A DNA stretch of 64,000 nt from Methanoregula sp. UBA154 (GTDB taxonomy: Archaea > Halobacteriota > Methanomicrobia > Methanomicrobiales > Methanospirillaceae): assembly GCA_002502245.1 (NCBI GenBank), contig DAPW01000015.1:62001-126000 (forward strand). Reading direction: 5' to 3'. Below the pieces are notes generated by a model that worked only from the letters and a program-made list of their open reading frames with translations, was not told where the DNA came from and made no database searches. This document shows, one piece after another, positions 32,060 through 39,657 of the stretch. The translations under genes were made by a program, and so were the position numbers. The number at the start of each line of letters is the position of its first letter. Position 1 is the first letter of the stretch.

Positions 32060-32644
32060 ATGGAAAAACAACTGATTGGTAATAATTTCTTCATCCCGAT
32101 GCCGGTTGTCCTTGTCGGTACTCAGGTGAAGGGAAAGGATAATTTTATGGCCGTGGGCTGGTGTGCCCGGGTCAACGGGAACCCGCCGATGATCGCCTGC
32201 GGGATCAATAACAACCACTACACGCCACAAGGCATAGCTGAGACAAAGACATTCTCGGTGAACATCCCCTCATCCGGAATTCTTGAAAAGACCGATTACT
32301 GCGGTCTTGTATCCGGTCTAAGGACCGATAAATCGAACGTTTTTGATGTCTTCTACGGCTCGCTGAAAACAGCCCCCATGATCCGGGAGTGCCCGGTCAC
32401 CCTCGAATGCCATCTTGTACAGACCGTTTCCCTCCCAACCCACAACCTCTGCATCGGCGAGATAGCAGGGGTATACGCGGACGGTGCGGCGATCAAGGAT
32501 GGAAAGCCGGACTTCGCGGTGATTGCCCCGCTCTTCCTGACCATGCCCGACAACCGCTACTGGACGCTCGGGAAGTATGTAGGTGATGCCTGGAGTGCCG
32601 GAAAGAAACTGATACCAGTAACGAGACATGACCCAGCCATATAA
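32060..32644 (+). CDS. Flavin reductase-like FMN-binding protein (flavoredoxin type)
   Basis: 194 residues. The flavin-reductase barrel begins with PMPVVLVGTQVKGKDNFMAV and continues with NPPMIACGINNNHYTPQGI, the FMN-contact segment TKTFSVNIPSS and CHLVQTVSLPTHNLCIGEIAG. Proteins of this group carry FMN and move electrons between ferredoxin-type partners and small reductases. It is the first gene of the operon divergent from the HxlR regulator and is followed after 15 bases by a ferredoxin-nitroreductase fusion. Confidence 0.88.
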   Translation: MEKQLIGNNFFIPMPVVLVGTQVKGKDNFMAVGWCARVNGNPPMIACGINNNHYTPQGIAETKTFSVNIPSSGILEKTDYCGLVSGLRTDKSNVFDVFYGSLKTAPMIRECPVTLECHLVQTVSLPTHNLCIGEIAGVYADGAAIKDGKPDFAVIAPLFLTMPDNRYWTLGKYVGDAWSAGKKLIPVTRHDPAI

Positions 32645-32659
32645 AGGAAAATCATAACC

Positions 32660-33478
32660 ATGACCACAATACTTGTTGACCAGGATCTCTGCACATGGTG
32701 TGGGATCTGTTCTGTTGTCTGCTCGATGGGGGTTATTGACCCCGCTGATGAGAACACCCTGCCAAAGGTACAGGAAGCAAAAGCCGGCATATGTATCCGG
32801 TGCGGGCACTGCGAAGCCCACTGTCCGTCTCAGGCGCTCCTCGTGAACGATCGTCCCGACGAAAAAGTGCCCCTGCCGGCCGGTGCGGGAACCATTGCAC
32901 CCGGTGAAATGGGATTCTACCTGAAGAAACGGCGTTCAGTGCGTCATTTCACCAAAGATCCTGTTCCGAAAGAGAAGATCCTCGAAGTCCTTGAAAATAC
33001 CCGGTACGCTGCATCGGGCGGTAATGGGCAGCCGGTGGAATGGATCGTTGTCCATGATCCGAAGAACGTGCAGAAGATCGCCGGGCTGACCATCGAGTGG
33101 ATGAAGACGCTCGTGAACTCTGCTCACCCCATGAGTGGTTATCTGCCGGTACTGATTGGGGCGTGGGAGCGCGGAAACGATGTTATCTGCCGCGGCGCCC
33201 CGCACCTCCTCTTTGCGACGATACCAGAGGGCAACCCGATTGCGGTCACCGATGCCATCATCGCGCTTACGCACTTCGATGTCGCCGCTCCGGCCTACGG
33301 GATCGGCACCTGCTGGGCGGGATTCGTTGCCATGGCTGCATCTTCATATGAGCCGCTCCAGAAAGAACTTGGCATCCCCGCGGGGCGGAAATTCGCCTAC
33401 GCGATGATGTTCGGCAATCCGCAGTATAAGATCTACGGGATCCCGCGCCGGAAGATGCTTGCTGTATCATGGCTGTAA
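32660..33478 (+). CDS. Ferredoxin-nitroreductase fusion protein
   Basis: 272 residues. Residues 1-60 hold two [4Fe-4S] motifs (CTWCGICSVVC and CIRCGHCEAHC); residues 90-272 form an FMN-binding nitroreductase domain starting KKRRSVRHFTKDPVP with ASGGNGQPVEWIVV and an ending CWAGFVAMAAS ... PAGRKFAYAMMFGNP. Electrons could pass from the clusters to FMN and then to an unknown substrate. Such fusions are frequent in anaerobes. It sits between the flavin reductase and the flavodoxin-like gene. Confidence 0.92.
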   Translation: MTTILVDQDLCTWCGICSVVCSMGVIDPADENTLPKVQEAKAGICIRCGHCEAHCPSQALLVNDRPDEKVPLPAGAGTIAPGEMGFYLKKRRSVRHFTKDPVPKEKILEVLENTRYAASGGNGQPVEWIVVHDPKNVQKIAGLTIEWMKTLVNSAHPMSGYLPVLIGAWERGNDVICRGAPHLLFATIPEGNPIAVTDAIIALTHFDVAAPAYGIGTCWAGFVAMAASSYEPLQKELGIPAGRKFAYAMMFGNPQYKIYGIPRRKMLAVSWL

Positions 33479-33501
33479 GGCTCAGGAATACGTGAACGGT
33501 T

Positions 33502-34071
33502 ATGAAAAAAGCACTCATTATCATCGGGAGTCCTAGGAAGAAGGGGAGCACGGCAGTCCTCGCTGCGGAAGCAAAACGGGGACTCAGGGAACAAGGCGTT
33601 GAAACAGAAACGGTGTTTCTTAATGACCTGAAGATCAGGGGCTGCCAGGCCTGCTACTGGTGCAAGAAGAACGATGTCAGCGAATGTGCCGTAACAGATG
33701 ATATGCAGCATCTCCACCGGCTGATGCAGGAATGCGACGGGATGATCGTTGCTTCGCCCATTTATTTCGCAGGTGTCACTGCCCAGACCAAGGCGTGGCT
33801 CGATAGGCTCTTTCCCTATATCGGCCTGAACCTGAGCCCGAAGATGCCTCCGGGCAAGAAGGTCTCGTTCATCTTCACGCAGAACCAGCCGGATGCCCGG
33901 CTGTTCGAGATTCCTGTCCGGACCTTCATGCAGATGATCGGGCTGACCGGGCTGTCGGTAAAGGATCATATGCTCGCCTGCGACCTCGATGCCGGTATCA
34001 AACCGCCAGTTGAGGAGAAGGTGGAGTTTATGGAAAATGCGTACCGGATTGGAAAAGATCTGATCAATTAA
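33502..34071 (+). CDS. Iron-sulfur flavoprotein, NADPH-dependent FMN reductase family
   Basis: 189 residues. The flavodoxin-like fold starts KKALIIIGSPRKKGSTAVLA (phosphate loop) and has the compact cysteine motif GCQACYWCKKNDVSECAV characteristic of archaeal iron-sulfur flavoproteins, then MIVASPIYFAGVTAQTKAWL. In methanogens the studied members reduce oxygen or peroxide. As the third gene of the HxlR-linked set it supports a role in oxidative or electrophile stress. Confidence 0.9.
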   Translation: MKKALIIIGSPRKKGSTAVLAAEAKRGLREQGVETETVFLNDLKIRGCQACYWCKKNDVSECAVTDDMQHLHRLMQECDGMIVASPIYFAGVTAQTKAWLDRLFPYIGLNLSPKMPPGKKVSFIFTQNQPDARLFEIPVRTFMQMIGLTGLSVKDHMLACDLDAGIKPPVEEKVEFMENAYRIGKDLIN

Positions 34072-34404
34072 TGTGTGTTGGCCGAAGGTGTAAAAAAATT
34101 GGGTATAGTGCCATTCTGACGACTCATTTTTCCTGGAATACCCGGAGAGGCAAATCATTCAGACACTCCATGGGGACACGCCCCCCGGTTATGGCAGTAC
34201 CTTTATACCGGATATTACCCTCTTAAAATCCCCGCGAGGGTTCCTGCTCAAACGGAAGTTCGGGTAGTCTGTGGCGGTCTTTCCTCTGCGCTGGCGCTCG
34301 TCTTCTGGCACCTCCGAAACGGCGCCGAAGCTGCCGGCGGAGAATGTATAATACAAGATAATACGGTAAAAGGGAGGAGATGGAAGCCGTGGGGCATTCA
34401 ACAC
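34072..34404. other. Intergenic region with a truncated family A element
   Basis: About 330 bases between convergent genes. From 34101 the sequence GGGTATAGTGCCATTC and following bases to about 34190 match the left end of the family A element. No right end with a matching duplication was found. The rest shows nothing recognisable. Confidence 0.5.
34101..34190 (+). mobile_element. Family A MITE-like element, left part only
   Basis: The first 60 bases agree almost perfectly with 39295 onward (GGGTATAGTGCCATTC, then GACGACTCATTTTTCCTGGA), after which the match fades near CAGACACTCC. A right end was not identified, so the copy is truncated or decayed. Confidence 0.6.
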
Positions 34405-34804
34405 TCAGCCATCCTCCCGGAAGAGCCCGCGCGGTCCGAAACGGATACGTACCGCATCGTTGCCTTTCGTCACGGTCAGGGATGCAAAACCGAGCACGAC
34501 AACGTCAAGGAGCATCAGAACAGCGAGCGGGACGATGTGCGGCCCGAAGAGGAAGGTTGTGATACCTTGATCAGAATCACGGCAAGGACTGCAACAATCT
34601 GGAGCATGCCGGTCTGCGTGTGCTCGTACTCCCGTGCCGGTGATGCGCCCCCGTCCCCGATCACTCCGGCCGTACCAGAGATCCGGCTGGTGTTCCGGAA
34701 CGAAAAACCTGTACCGGCATTGCAGAAGTGCCTGACCGGAATGTGCCGGCACCGGGGCACGAGCCCGGCCGGTCCCGGATAATTTCTCCCAGCTTTACCG
34801 CCAC
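34405..34804 (-). pseudogene. Frameshifted third paralog of the GWCP-motif membrane proteins
   Basis: The frame starts with a GTG that shares one base with the stop of the upstream gene and reads VKLGEIIRDRPGSCPGAG, like the N-termini of the two genes upstream. Continuing homology then changes frame: REYEHTQTGMLQIVAVLAVI lies in a second frame, and VTKGNDAVRIRFGPRGLFR in a third, each with a direct counterpart (RYEHTQRGDM; VAERGIRIRFGPVALIR) in the 35600-36229 protein. At least two frameshifts are needed, so it is a pseudogene unless the sequence has errors. Confidence 0.7.
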
Positions 34805-35595
34805 TATTCCACCCCGTCCGTTGTGCCGGCACGTGACAGCCGGTACGACCAGACTGTGATATACAGGACTGCAACCACAAGGATCCCGAATGCAAGGGGC
34901 ATCACCACTGTCCCCGCAACCGCGCTTCCCAGCACGATCAGCACGCCGGCGATGACAAAGACCGGGCCGCCATGCTCGTGTGTCTTCTTCCAGACCATCT
35001 CGTCCCGGACCGTCCACGGCAGGCGGATCCCGATGGTTGTGTTCCGGCGGATATGGGGCATCAGGCGCCCGACCACGATGAAAAAGAACCCGAGCAGCAC
35101 CGGGAGGACGACTGCGAGCGGCAGGTCCATGCCCGCAGATGAGAGGAGGGTTGTTACCTCAATGCCGAGGAGCAGGCTGACCGTTGCGAAGAGCACGATA
35201 GCATAGATGTCGCGGGCATCGTCAAACGACACCCGCATCCGATCGAAGCGGGGAAGCACCACCAGGAGAATCGCCGTCAGGGTGATGATGATCGGGAGGC
35301 CGAATGCGCCCGCCAGACGGCCGGCAAATCCGTCAGCCTCGCCGTACACGTTCCAGTGGACCGGGATGGTCTCCGGAAGATACGGGAGAGCTGCAAAGGC
35401 GACGAGCCACGAGAGCCCCGTAACCAATAATGTAAGCCGCGAGAACAGCACCGCCCGGCCGGCCACCGGCCCTGCATCAACCGCATTCTCAGGCTGCACT
35501 GCCGCTTTTCTCCCGCCCTGCTCGTGTTTCACTCCCGCTGCCATCGGGCACCAGCCCAGGTACTTCCGTATGGTGGTTATTAATTCATTCGTCAT
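34804..35595 (-). CDS. GWCP-motif membrane protein with SdpI/DUF1648-like domain
   Basis: 263 residues from ATG 35595, with GGTGA upstream. The N-terminus MTNELITTIRKYLGWCPMA carries the short GWCP motif shared with the next gene up. After a hydrophilic linker, six or so membrane segments follow. The part LPYLPETIPVHWNVYGEADG with GFAGRLAGAFGLPI is the DUF1648 signature, and the end (GRLMPHIRRNTTIGIRLPW, WKKTHEHGG) is SdpI-like, as in the bacterial immunity protein for a secreted toxin. Its role here is unknown. The gene lies 4 bases after its upstream neighbour. Confidence 0.75.
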   Translation of the reverse strand: MTNELITTIRKYLGWCPMAAGVKHEQGGRKAAVQPENAVDAGPVAGRAVLFSRLTLLVTGLSWLVAFAALPYLPETIPVHWNVYGEADGFAGRLAGAFGLPIIITLTAILLVVLPRFDRMRVSFDDARDIYAIVLFATVSLLLGIEVTTLLSSAGMDLPLAVVLPVLLGFFFIVVGRLMPHIRRNTTIGIRLPWTVRDEMVWKKTHEHGGPVFVIAGVLIVLGSAVAGTVVMPLAFGILVVAVLYITVWSYRLSRAGTTDGVE

Positions 35596-35599
35596 GGAA

Positions 35600-36229
35600 T
35601 CACCAGAATCCTGTATACGTGTTTTTCCCGGCACATGCCTGTCCGATGGCATAGCAGAGTGCTTCCGGCTCATCAGTACCGATCCGGAATGTTTTGCCGG
35701 AATACAACCGGACCTCCACGCCCCGGAACCCCGAAACATTGTAGAGCATCCCCCTCGGTGTCCAGTGGATCCCAAGGCCGTAATACCAGGGGTTGCTGAC
35801 CGGGATTACAGACTCAATTTCGTCCAGGGACCAGCTCTTCCTGATGAGAGCGACCGGCCCGAACCGGATCCGGATTCCCCGCTCAGCTACCGTGACCGTG
35901 AGGGTGGAACCGACAAGAAGCACACCGGTCAAAATACCAAGGACGATGAGGACGATCCATTCAAATCCCTCCAGGATGATGACCGCAAGGAGGAGCAGGA
36001 TCACTGCAGCGAACAACCCGATGATCATATCCCCCCGCTGGGTATGCTCGTATCTTCCAATATACGGCATTCCCTGCCGGCCGGCTCCCGATGCCCGTGG
36101 ACTTTCCATGCGCCGGTTGTCAGCAGAAAAATCCTTCGCAGTATCATCGCTCCACTTTGTCTTCGCCATGTTCACGCCCGGGCACCACCCCATCCACCCG
36201 TGAACCAGTTCCGAAAACCGTGTCATCAT
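35600..36229 (-). CDS. GWCP-motif membrane protein (DUF1673-like)
   Basis: 209 residues from ATG 36229, whose first base is the last of the regulator's stop (TGATG). The N-terminus FSELVHGWMGWCPGVNMAK has the same motif as its neighbour; a charged linker follows, then two membrane segments (MIIGLFAAVILLLLAVII; WIVLIVLGILTGVLLVGS) and a beta-rich cytoplasmic part (LTVTVAERGIRIRFGPVAL to FRGVEVRLYSGKTFRIGTD) resembling a PH-like domain. I recall similar N-termini in Methanosarcina DUF1673 proteins. Function unknown. Confidence 0.65.
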   Translation of the reverse strand: MMTRFSELVHGWMGWCPGVNMAKTKWSDDTAKDFSADNRRMESPRASGAGRQGMPYIGRYEHTQRGDMIIGLFAAVILLLLAVIILEGFEWIVLIVLGILTGVLLVGSTLTVTVAERGIRIRFGPVALIRKSWSLDEIESVIPVSNPWYYGLGIHWTPRGMLYNVSGFRGVEVRLYSGKTFRIGTDEPEALCYAIGQACAGKNTYTGFW

Positions 36230-36675
36230 CACACAACCGCCTTCACTTTCGTAAACAGTTCTTCTGCCATCTTCGTTGGATCTGCGGTCTTCTCGATCCG
36301 GATGCCGAGCTCGGTTGCATAATCCCAGAGCAGCTCAATGCACTCGGTATACCGCTGGCACGCCCCGCAGTCTCCTTCATGCTCGTACCATACCTGCATC
36401 CCGTGCTTTTCGGAGACAAAGATGATCGCCGCTGCCTGGAAGGGAATCGACCGGCCGATGAGGACTCCCCGCTCCGCATTAATCCGATCGATCGCGATCT
36501 GGTTTGCCTGTGCCATATCGCGGAGCGTTGTTCCTATCTTCTCGTCCATGACAAGCAGGGCCCTGGATACCGCCTGGCGGGAAATACCGAGCAGGTTGGC
36601 TATCATGATATTGGAAGAGCCGCTTCGCCGCATCCTCCAGAACTCAAACTGCTTTTCGTTCGTGGGCAGAAGCAT
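36229..36675 (-). CDS. HTH transcriptional regulator heading the GWCP operon
   Basis: 148 residues. The N-terminal helix-turn-helix reads QFEFWRMRRSGSSNIMIANL then LGISRQAVSRALLVMDEKIG. The C-terminal part contains a cysteine pair in a charged loop (EHEGDCGACQRYTEC), which could bind metal or sense redox. Regulators of this kind precede DUF1673-type genes in Methanosarcina as far as I recall. Its stop overlaps the start of the membrane-protein gene, and a perfect palindrome sits between its TATA-like box and its start codon, which suggests self-repression. Confidence 0.75.
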   Translation of the reverse strand: MLLPTNEKQFEFWRMRRSGSSNIMIANLLGISRQAVSRALLVMDEKIGTTLRDMAQANQIAIDRINAERGVLIGRSIPFQAAAIIFVSEKHGMQVWYEHEGDCGACQRYTECIELLWDYATELGIRIEKTADPTKMAEELFTKVKAVV

Positions 36676-36677
36676 AT

Positions 36678-36697
36678 GTCAACATATGTACGTTGAC
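36678..36697. promoter_or_regulatory. Palindromic operator candidate upstream of the HTH regulator
   Basis: GTCAACATATGTACGTTGAC has perfect 6-base arms (GTCAAC/GTTGAC) and lies 2 bases before the start codon of the regulator on the minus strand. A TATA-like AAATTTTTATAGG is just upstream (36698-36710), so a bound protein would cover the transcription start. Binding by the regulator itself is inferred. Confidence 0.6.
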
Positions 36698-36710
36698 CCT
36701 ATAAAAATTT
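36698..36710 (-). promoter_or_regulatory. TATA-like box of the GWCP operon
   Basis: On the minus strand AAATTTTTATAGG stands about 25-30 bases from the start codon, the right spacing for an archaeal promoter that gives a very short leader. Confidence 0.5.
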
Positions 36711-36781
36711 CTTGGAAACGTTTGGCTGGTACGGTGATTTGATCGCAAAACGGGGAGGATGAACAGCCATCTAAAAAAAAA

Positions 36782-37085
36782 GGGTAACGTATCAACGTTG
36801 CCCTGACTTCTCTCTCTGACAGGAGGCCCCCCTTGAGCCAGCCCTGCCCCCATTGGGGGCTCACGGTGCATGGGATTCCTCTGTATTGCCCAAAATCACG
36901 GCTCAGGTACTACAGCACTATCGCAACCGGGCCTTCAAAAGCGTCGCGGCGAAGCCCCCGGAAGCGTCGGGGTTTTCCGATCATCGGCAGGTGCACTTTT
37001 TCGCCTTCGATTCCGGGCAGGCAATTTTTCTTGTTTTTCCCTCGTAAATCCTTCTTGAACTTAAGGGTGAAAATAACACTTTACC
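36782..37085 (+). mobile_element. MITE-like element, family B, free copy
   Basis: 304 bases, starting GGGTAACGTATCAACG and ending AACACTTTACC, flanked on both sides by runs of at least 8 A (a perfect but low-complexity duplication). It matches the nested copy at 28745-29044 over its whole length, including CAGGTGCACTTTTTCGCC and CAGGCAATTTTTCTTGTTTT. No transposase. The sequence that follows to 37399 holds no supported gene; it contains GC-rich bases and the probable promoter of the next gene. Confidence 0.75.
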
Positions 37086-37399
37086 AAAAAAAAAAATATT
37101 TTCTCGCCGGGCAATATCCGGATCCGCTCCCGGAACGAGATCTTCGGCCGCCTGCAGAACGGCAGTCCCCCTTGCGGGATTTGCCGCCTCGCCCCCATCG
37201 CAGCGTGTGTGCCGTGTGCAGGTTGTCATGAGCCAGGGGCAATCTTCGCAAATGGTCGGAACCATGGGTACTCTACCTCCTTTCGGGTTCCGGCTCAACG
37301 GTTTGGACGGCAAAAAAGCGCATATTTTTCATCCCTGCGGCCAATCCAATCGTAATGCAACCCCCGGTTATCATCACGCGAGTACTCCCGGGGGACCTT

Positions 37400-38068
37400 A
37401 TGCATAATTTCCCTGTCATTTCCCTTATCAGCGCAAACCTTGTCACTATCGTGCTCGCCATCCTCGGGAACTGGGACCTTGCCATGGTAATGTTCATCTA
37501 CTGGGCGCAGAGTATCATCATCGGTGTCTTCACCGTTTTCTCGCTCCTCACGGCTGATGCAGCGACCCTTGCGGCGGAGATGGAAAAACCCATCCGGGAG
37601 CAGGGCGGGACGGGTAAAGTCACCCATCGGTTTATTCGTTTTTACCAGTGCCTCATTGCCGGGTTCTTCACGGTTCACTACGGTCTCTTCCACTGGGGGT
37701 ATTATTCTTTTATCGTGGATTCCGGGCTCTTCGGTACCGTGAACCTCGCGGATCCCGGCATCTGGCTTTCCTGTGGCCTCTTCTTTGCCAACCATCTCTA
37801 CTCGCATATTACCTACCGGCACAAGGGAGAGAAGGGATCAGGATATGTCAACGACCAGTTCTTTACCCCCTACCGGCGGATCATCCCGATGCACCTTACC
37901 ATTATCTTTGGCAGTATCGTGATAGTTGTCCTGGAGGTTATCGGGATCAACTCGACTCTGCCGGTACTGGTACTCTTCCTTCTCCTCAAGATGTATTCGG
38001 ATATCAGTGCCCATCTCATCAAGCATCATCAGGAAGAGAACCCGGATGCTCCCGTACAGTACCTCTGA
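37400..38068 (+). CDS. Multi-pass membrane protein, DUF6498-like
   Basis: 222 residues from ATG 37400; the frame is open to 37355 and the start is not certain. About six membrane segments: PVISLISANLVTIVLAILG, the motif MVMFIYWAQSIIIGVFTVFSL, FFTVHYGLFHWGYYSF, WLSCGLFFANHLYSH, MHLTIIFGSIVIVVLEVIG and LPVLVLFLLLKMYSDISAHL. The pattern YWAQSIIIG and H-Y-G-x-F-x-x-G..F with the final K-x-x-x-D-x-x-x-H fits a family known in my memory as DUF6498, without function. It stands alone after the family B element. Confidence 0.65.
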   Translation: MHNFPVISLISANLVTIVLAILGNWDLAMVMFIYWAQSIIIGVFTVFSLLTADAATLAAEMEKPIREQGGTGKVTHRFIRFYQCLIAGFFTVHYGLFHWGYYSFIVDSGLFGTVNLADPGIWLSCGLFFANHLYSHITYRHKGEKGSGYVNDQFFTPYRRIIPMHLTIIFGSIVIVVLEVIGINSTLPVLVLFLLLKMYSDISAHLIKHHQEENPDAPVQYL

Positions 38069-38145
38069 GTACAGATTCTGCAGGATAAAGGCGATAAGAC
38101 TTAAGGAAACAGGCACGATCCTAGTACAGGAACGAGGCGATATCC

Positions 38146-38328
38146 ATGGCAACCGATCCCGTCTGTCTTATGATCGTTGATGAAGAAGATGCAAAATTCA
38201 CGAGCACTTTTAAGAACACGAAATATTATTTCTGCTGTAACTGGTGCAAAAAGCAGTTCGAGCAAAATCCGAAGCGGTACTCCCGGCTGGGAATCGATGC
38301 CCGGGCTGAGCTGGAAGGGACTTCCTGA
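38146..38328 (+). CDS. YHS-domain protein
   Basis: 60 residues, just one YHS domain: DPVCLMIVDEEDAKFTSTF then TKYYFCCNWCKKQFEQNPKR. Metal contact in this domain is expected from Cys 7 and the CCNWC cluster. YHS domains occur in metal transporters and metal-handling proteins; a stand-alone unit could be a metal carrier or sensor. A ribosome site GAGGCGAT lies upstream. It is not linked to a P-type ATPase here. Confidence 0.85.
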   Translation: MATDPVCLMIVDEEDAKFTSTFKNTKYYFCCNWCKKQFEQNPKRYSRLGIDARAELEGTS

Positions 38329-38486
38329 AAGAACCTGCCGGGTAACACTGTTCCGCGGTACGTAAAACGGGCTTTTGTTCCCGGCAGGACGACTTATCAG
38401 GAATGATCCTAGGGTGGAAATAATGTTTAGGATACGCATGAAGATCAGATGCAGCCATCCAGAGACCGGAACGGTCGGGATTTTGT

Positions 38487-39287
38487 ATGAAACCTGAAGA
38501 CGATCCCTGGCTTCGTAACGCACATACCAATGCAGAACTCCTTGACCGGGAGATCAGCACCCTGGTGTCATTCACCATCCCGATCCGGGAAAATCACCCC
38601 CTTGTTACCAAATACCAGGATTTCTGGAACAAGGCAAAACAGATTACCACGCTCTTCAAAAAGCTCAGACCTCTCGCCCGGAGCGACCGGGACCTGCTCT
38701 GGAAAAGGTTCAATGCCCTCTGCCGGGAAGTCAAAGAGAAGCAGAAGGCCGAGTACGGGACGCTCGAATCACTGTCAAAGGGACATTTTGATACCATTAT
38801 GCACCTTGCGGGGATCGCCGAGCTCCCTTCCGGTATAACGTTTCCTGATATTCACCATCTGGTAGAACACGGGCAGGCCCTCAAAAAAGCCGGCGAAACG
38901 CTGGGGAAATTCAAGCACGAGATGATTGCGAAACACAAAAAAGCCTGTTTTGAAAAAATCCAGAAGATTCGCAAAACCCACGATGCGGCATGGGAGTCGG
39001 TACACGCGGTAAAACCGAAGCAGCAGACGGGAACAAAATTCCGTGCACGGAAGAACCTTGAGGCAAATTATGAGCGGTATAAAAAAGCTGTAAACGCGCT
39101 GGAAAATTTCCGGACCGGGAAGGAGCATATTCGCACCTTCCTCGCTTCCTGCAGCGATCCAGAGAAAGCTGCAAAAGCAAAAACGCAGCTGGTGGAGACC
39201 GACGCCCGGATAAAGGATATTGAAGAAGGGATCCGGAAACTGGAAAAATGGATTGCCGAGGATGAGCAACACCTGAAAGAAAAGTGA
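38487..39287 (+). CDS. Coiled-coil protein with DUF349-like segments
   Basis: 266 residues, almost entirely charged helix. The piece RPLARSDRDLLWKRFNALCR resembles the DUF349 repeat (a helical domain with the ...LWxRFxAxxD pattern), and a possible second repeat appears near residue 160-185 (RKTHDAAWESVHAVKPKQ). The last 70 residues form a coiled coil (ENFRTGKEHIRTFLASC ... LVETDARIKDIEEGIRKLEK). No function is known. A family A MITE begins 8 bases after the stop, the target duplication starting at its last base. Confidence 0.6.
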   Translation: MKPEDDPWLRNAHTNAELLDREISTLVSFTIPIRENHPLVTKYQDFWNKAKQITTLFKKLRPLARSDRDLLWKRFNALCREVKEKQKAEYGTLESLSKGHFDTIMHLAGIAELPSGITFPDIHHLVEHGQALKKAGETLGKFKHEMIAKHKKACFEKIQKIRKTHDAAWESVHAVKPKQQTGTKFRARKNLEANYERYKKAVNALENFRTGKEHIRTFLASCSDPEKAAKAKTQLVETDARIKDIEEGIRKLEKWIAEDEQHLKEK

Positions 39288-39294
39288 TCAATCT

Positions 39295-39562
39295 GGGTAG
39301 AGTGCCATTCTGACGACTCATTTTTCCTGGAATACACCGGACAGCAACTCATGAGTGACACTCCGGGGGGCTTCGCCACGGGCTCGCCCCCGCCGTTGTG
39401 GCGACCCCCCTGTTGCGATAAGACGATTCAACTTGTGGGATCATAGATCAAACCCGTCTGCAATGTTCACACTTTTTTCCAAACGATTTCGTTCAATTTT
39501 TTTATCAGGTTTTTACATCTGAATCTGAACTCTGTTTTGGTGGTTTCATAAAGACTATACCC
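39295..39562 (+). mobile_element. MITE-like element, family A, uninterrupted copy
   Basis: 268 bases. The ends are inverted repeats: GGGTAGAGTGCC at the left and, on the other strand, GGGTATAGTCTT at the right. Flanks ATCAATCT (39287-39294) and ATCAATTT (39563-39570) match at 7 of 8. The interior contains GCTTCGCCACGGGCTCGCCC and CGTTCAATTTTTTTATCAGG, both shared with the copy at 28.5 kb. No coding capacity. Confidence 0.75.
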
Positions 39563-39657
39563 ATCAATTTTAATCAGACGCCGGCTTTCGGCGGGTCAGC
39601 TGACGATATTTTAATGACATCGTGCTGTCACCGTCATTGCGGCGCGCCATCAGAAGG

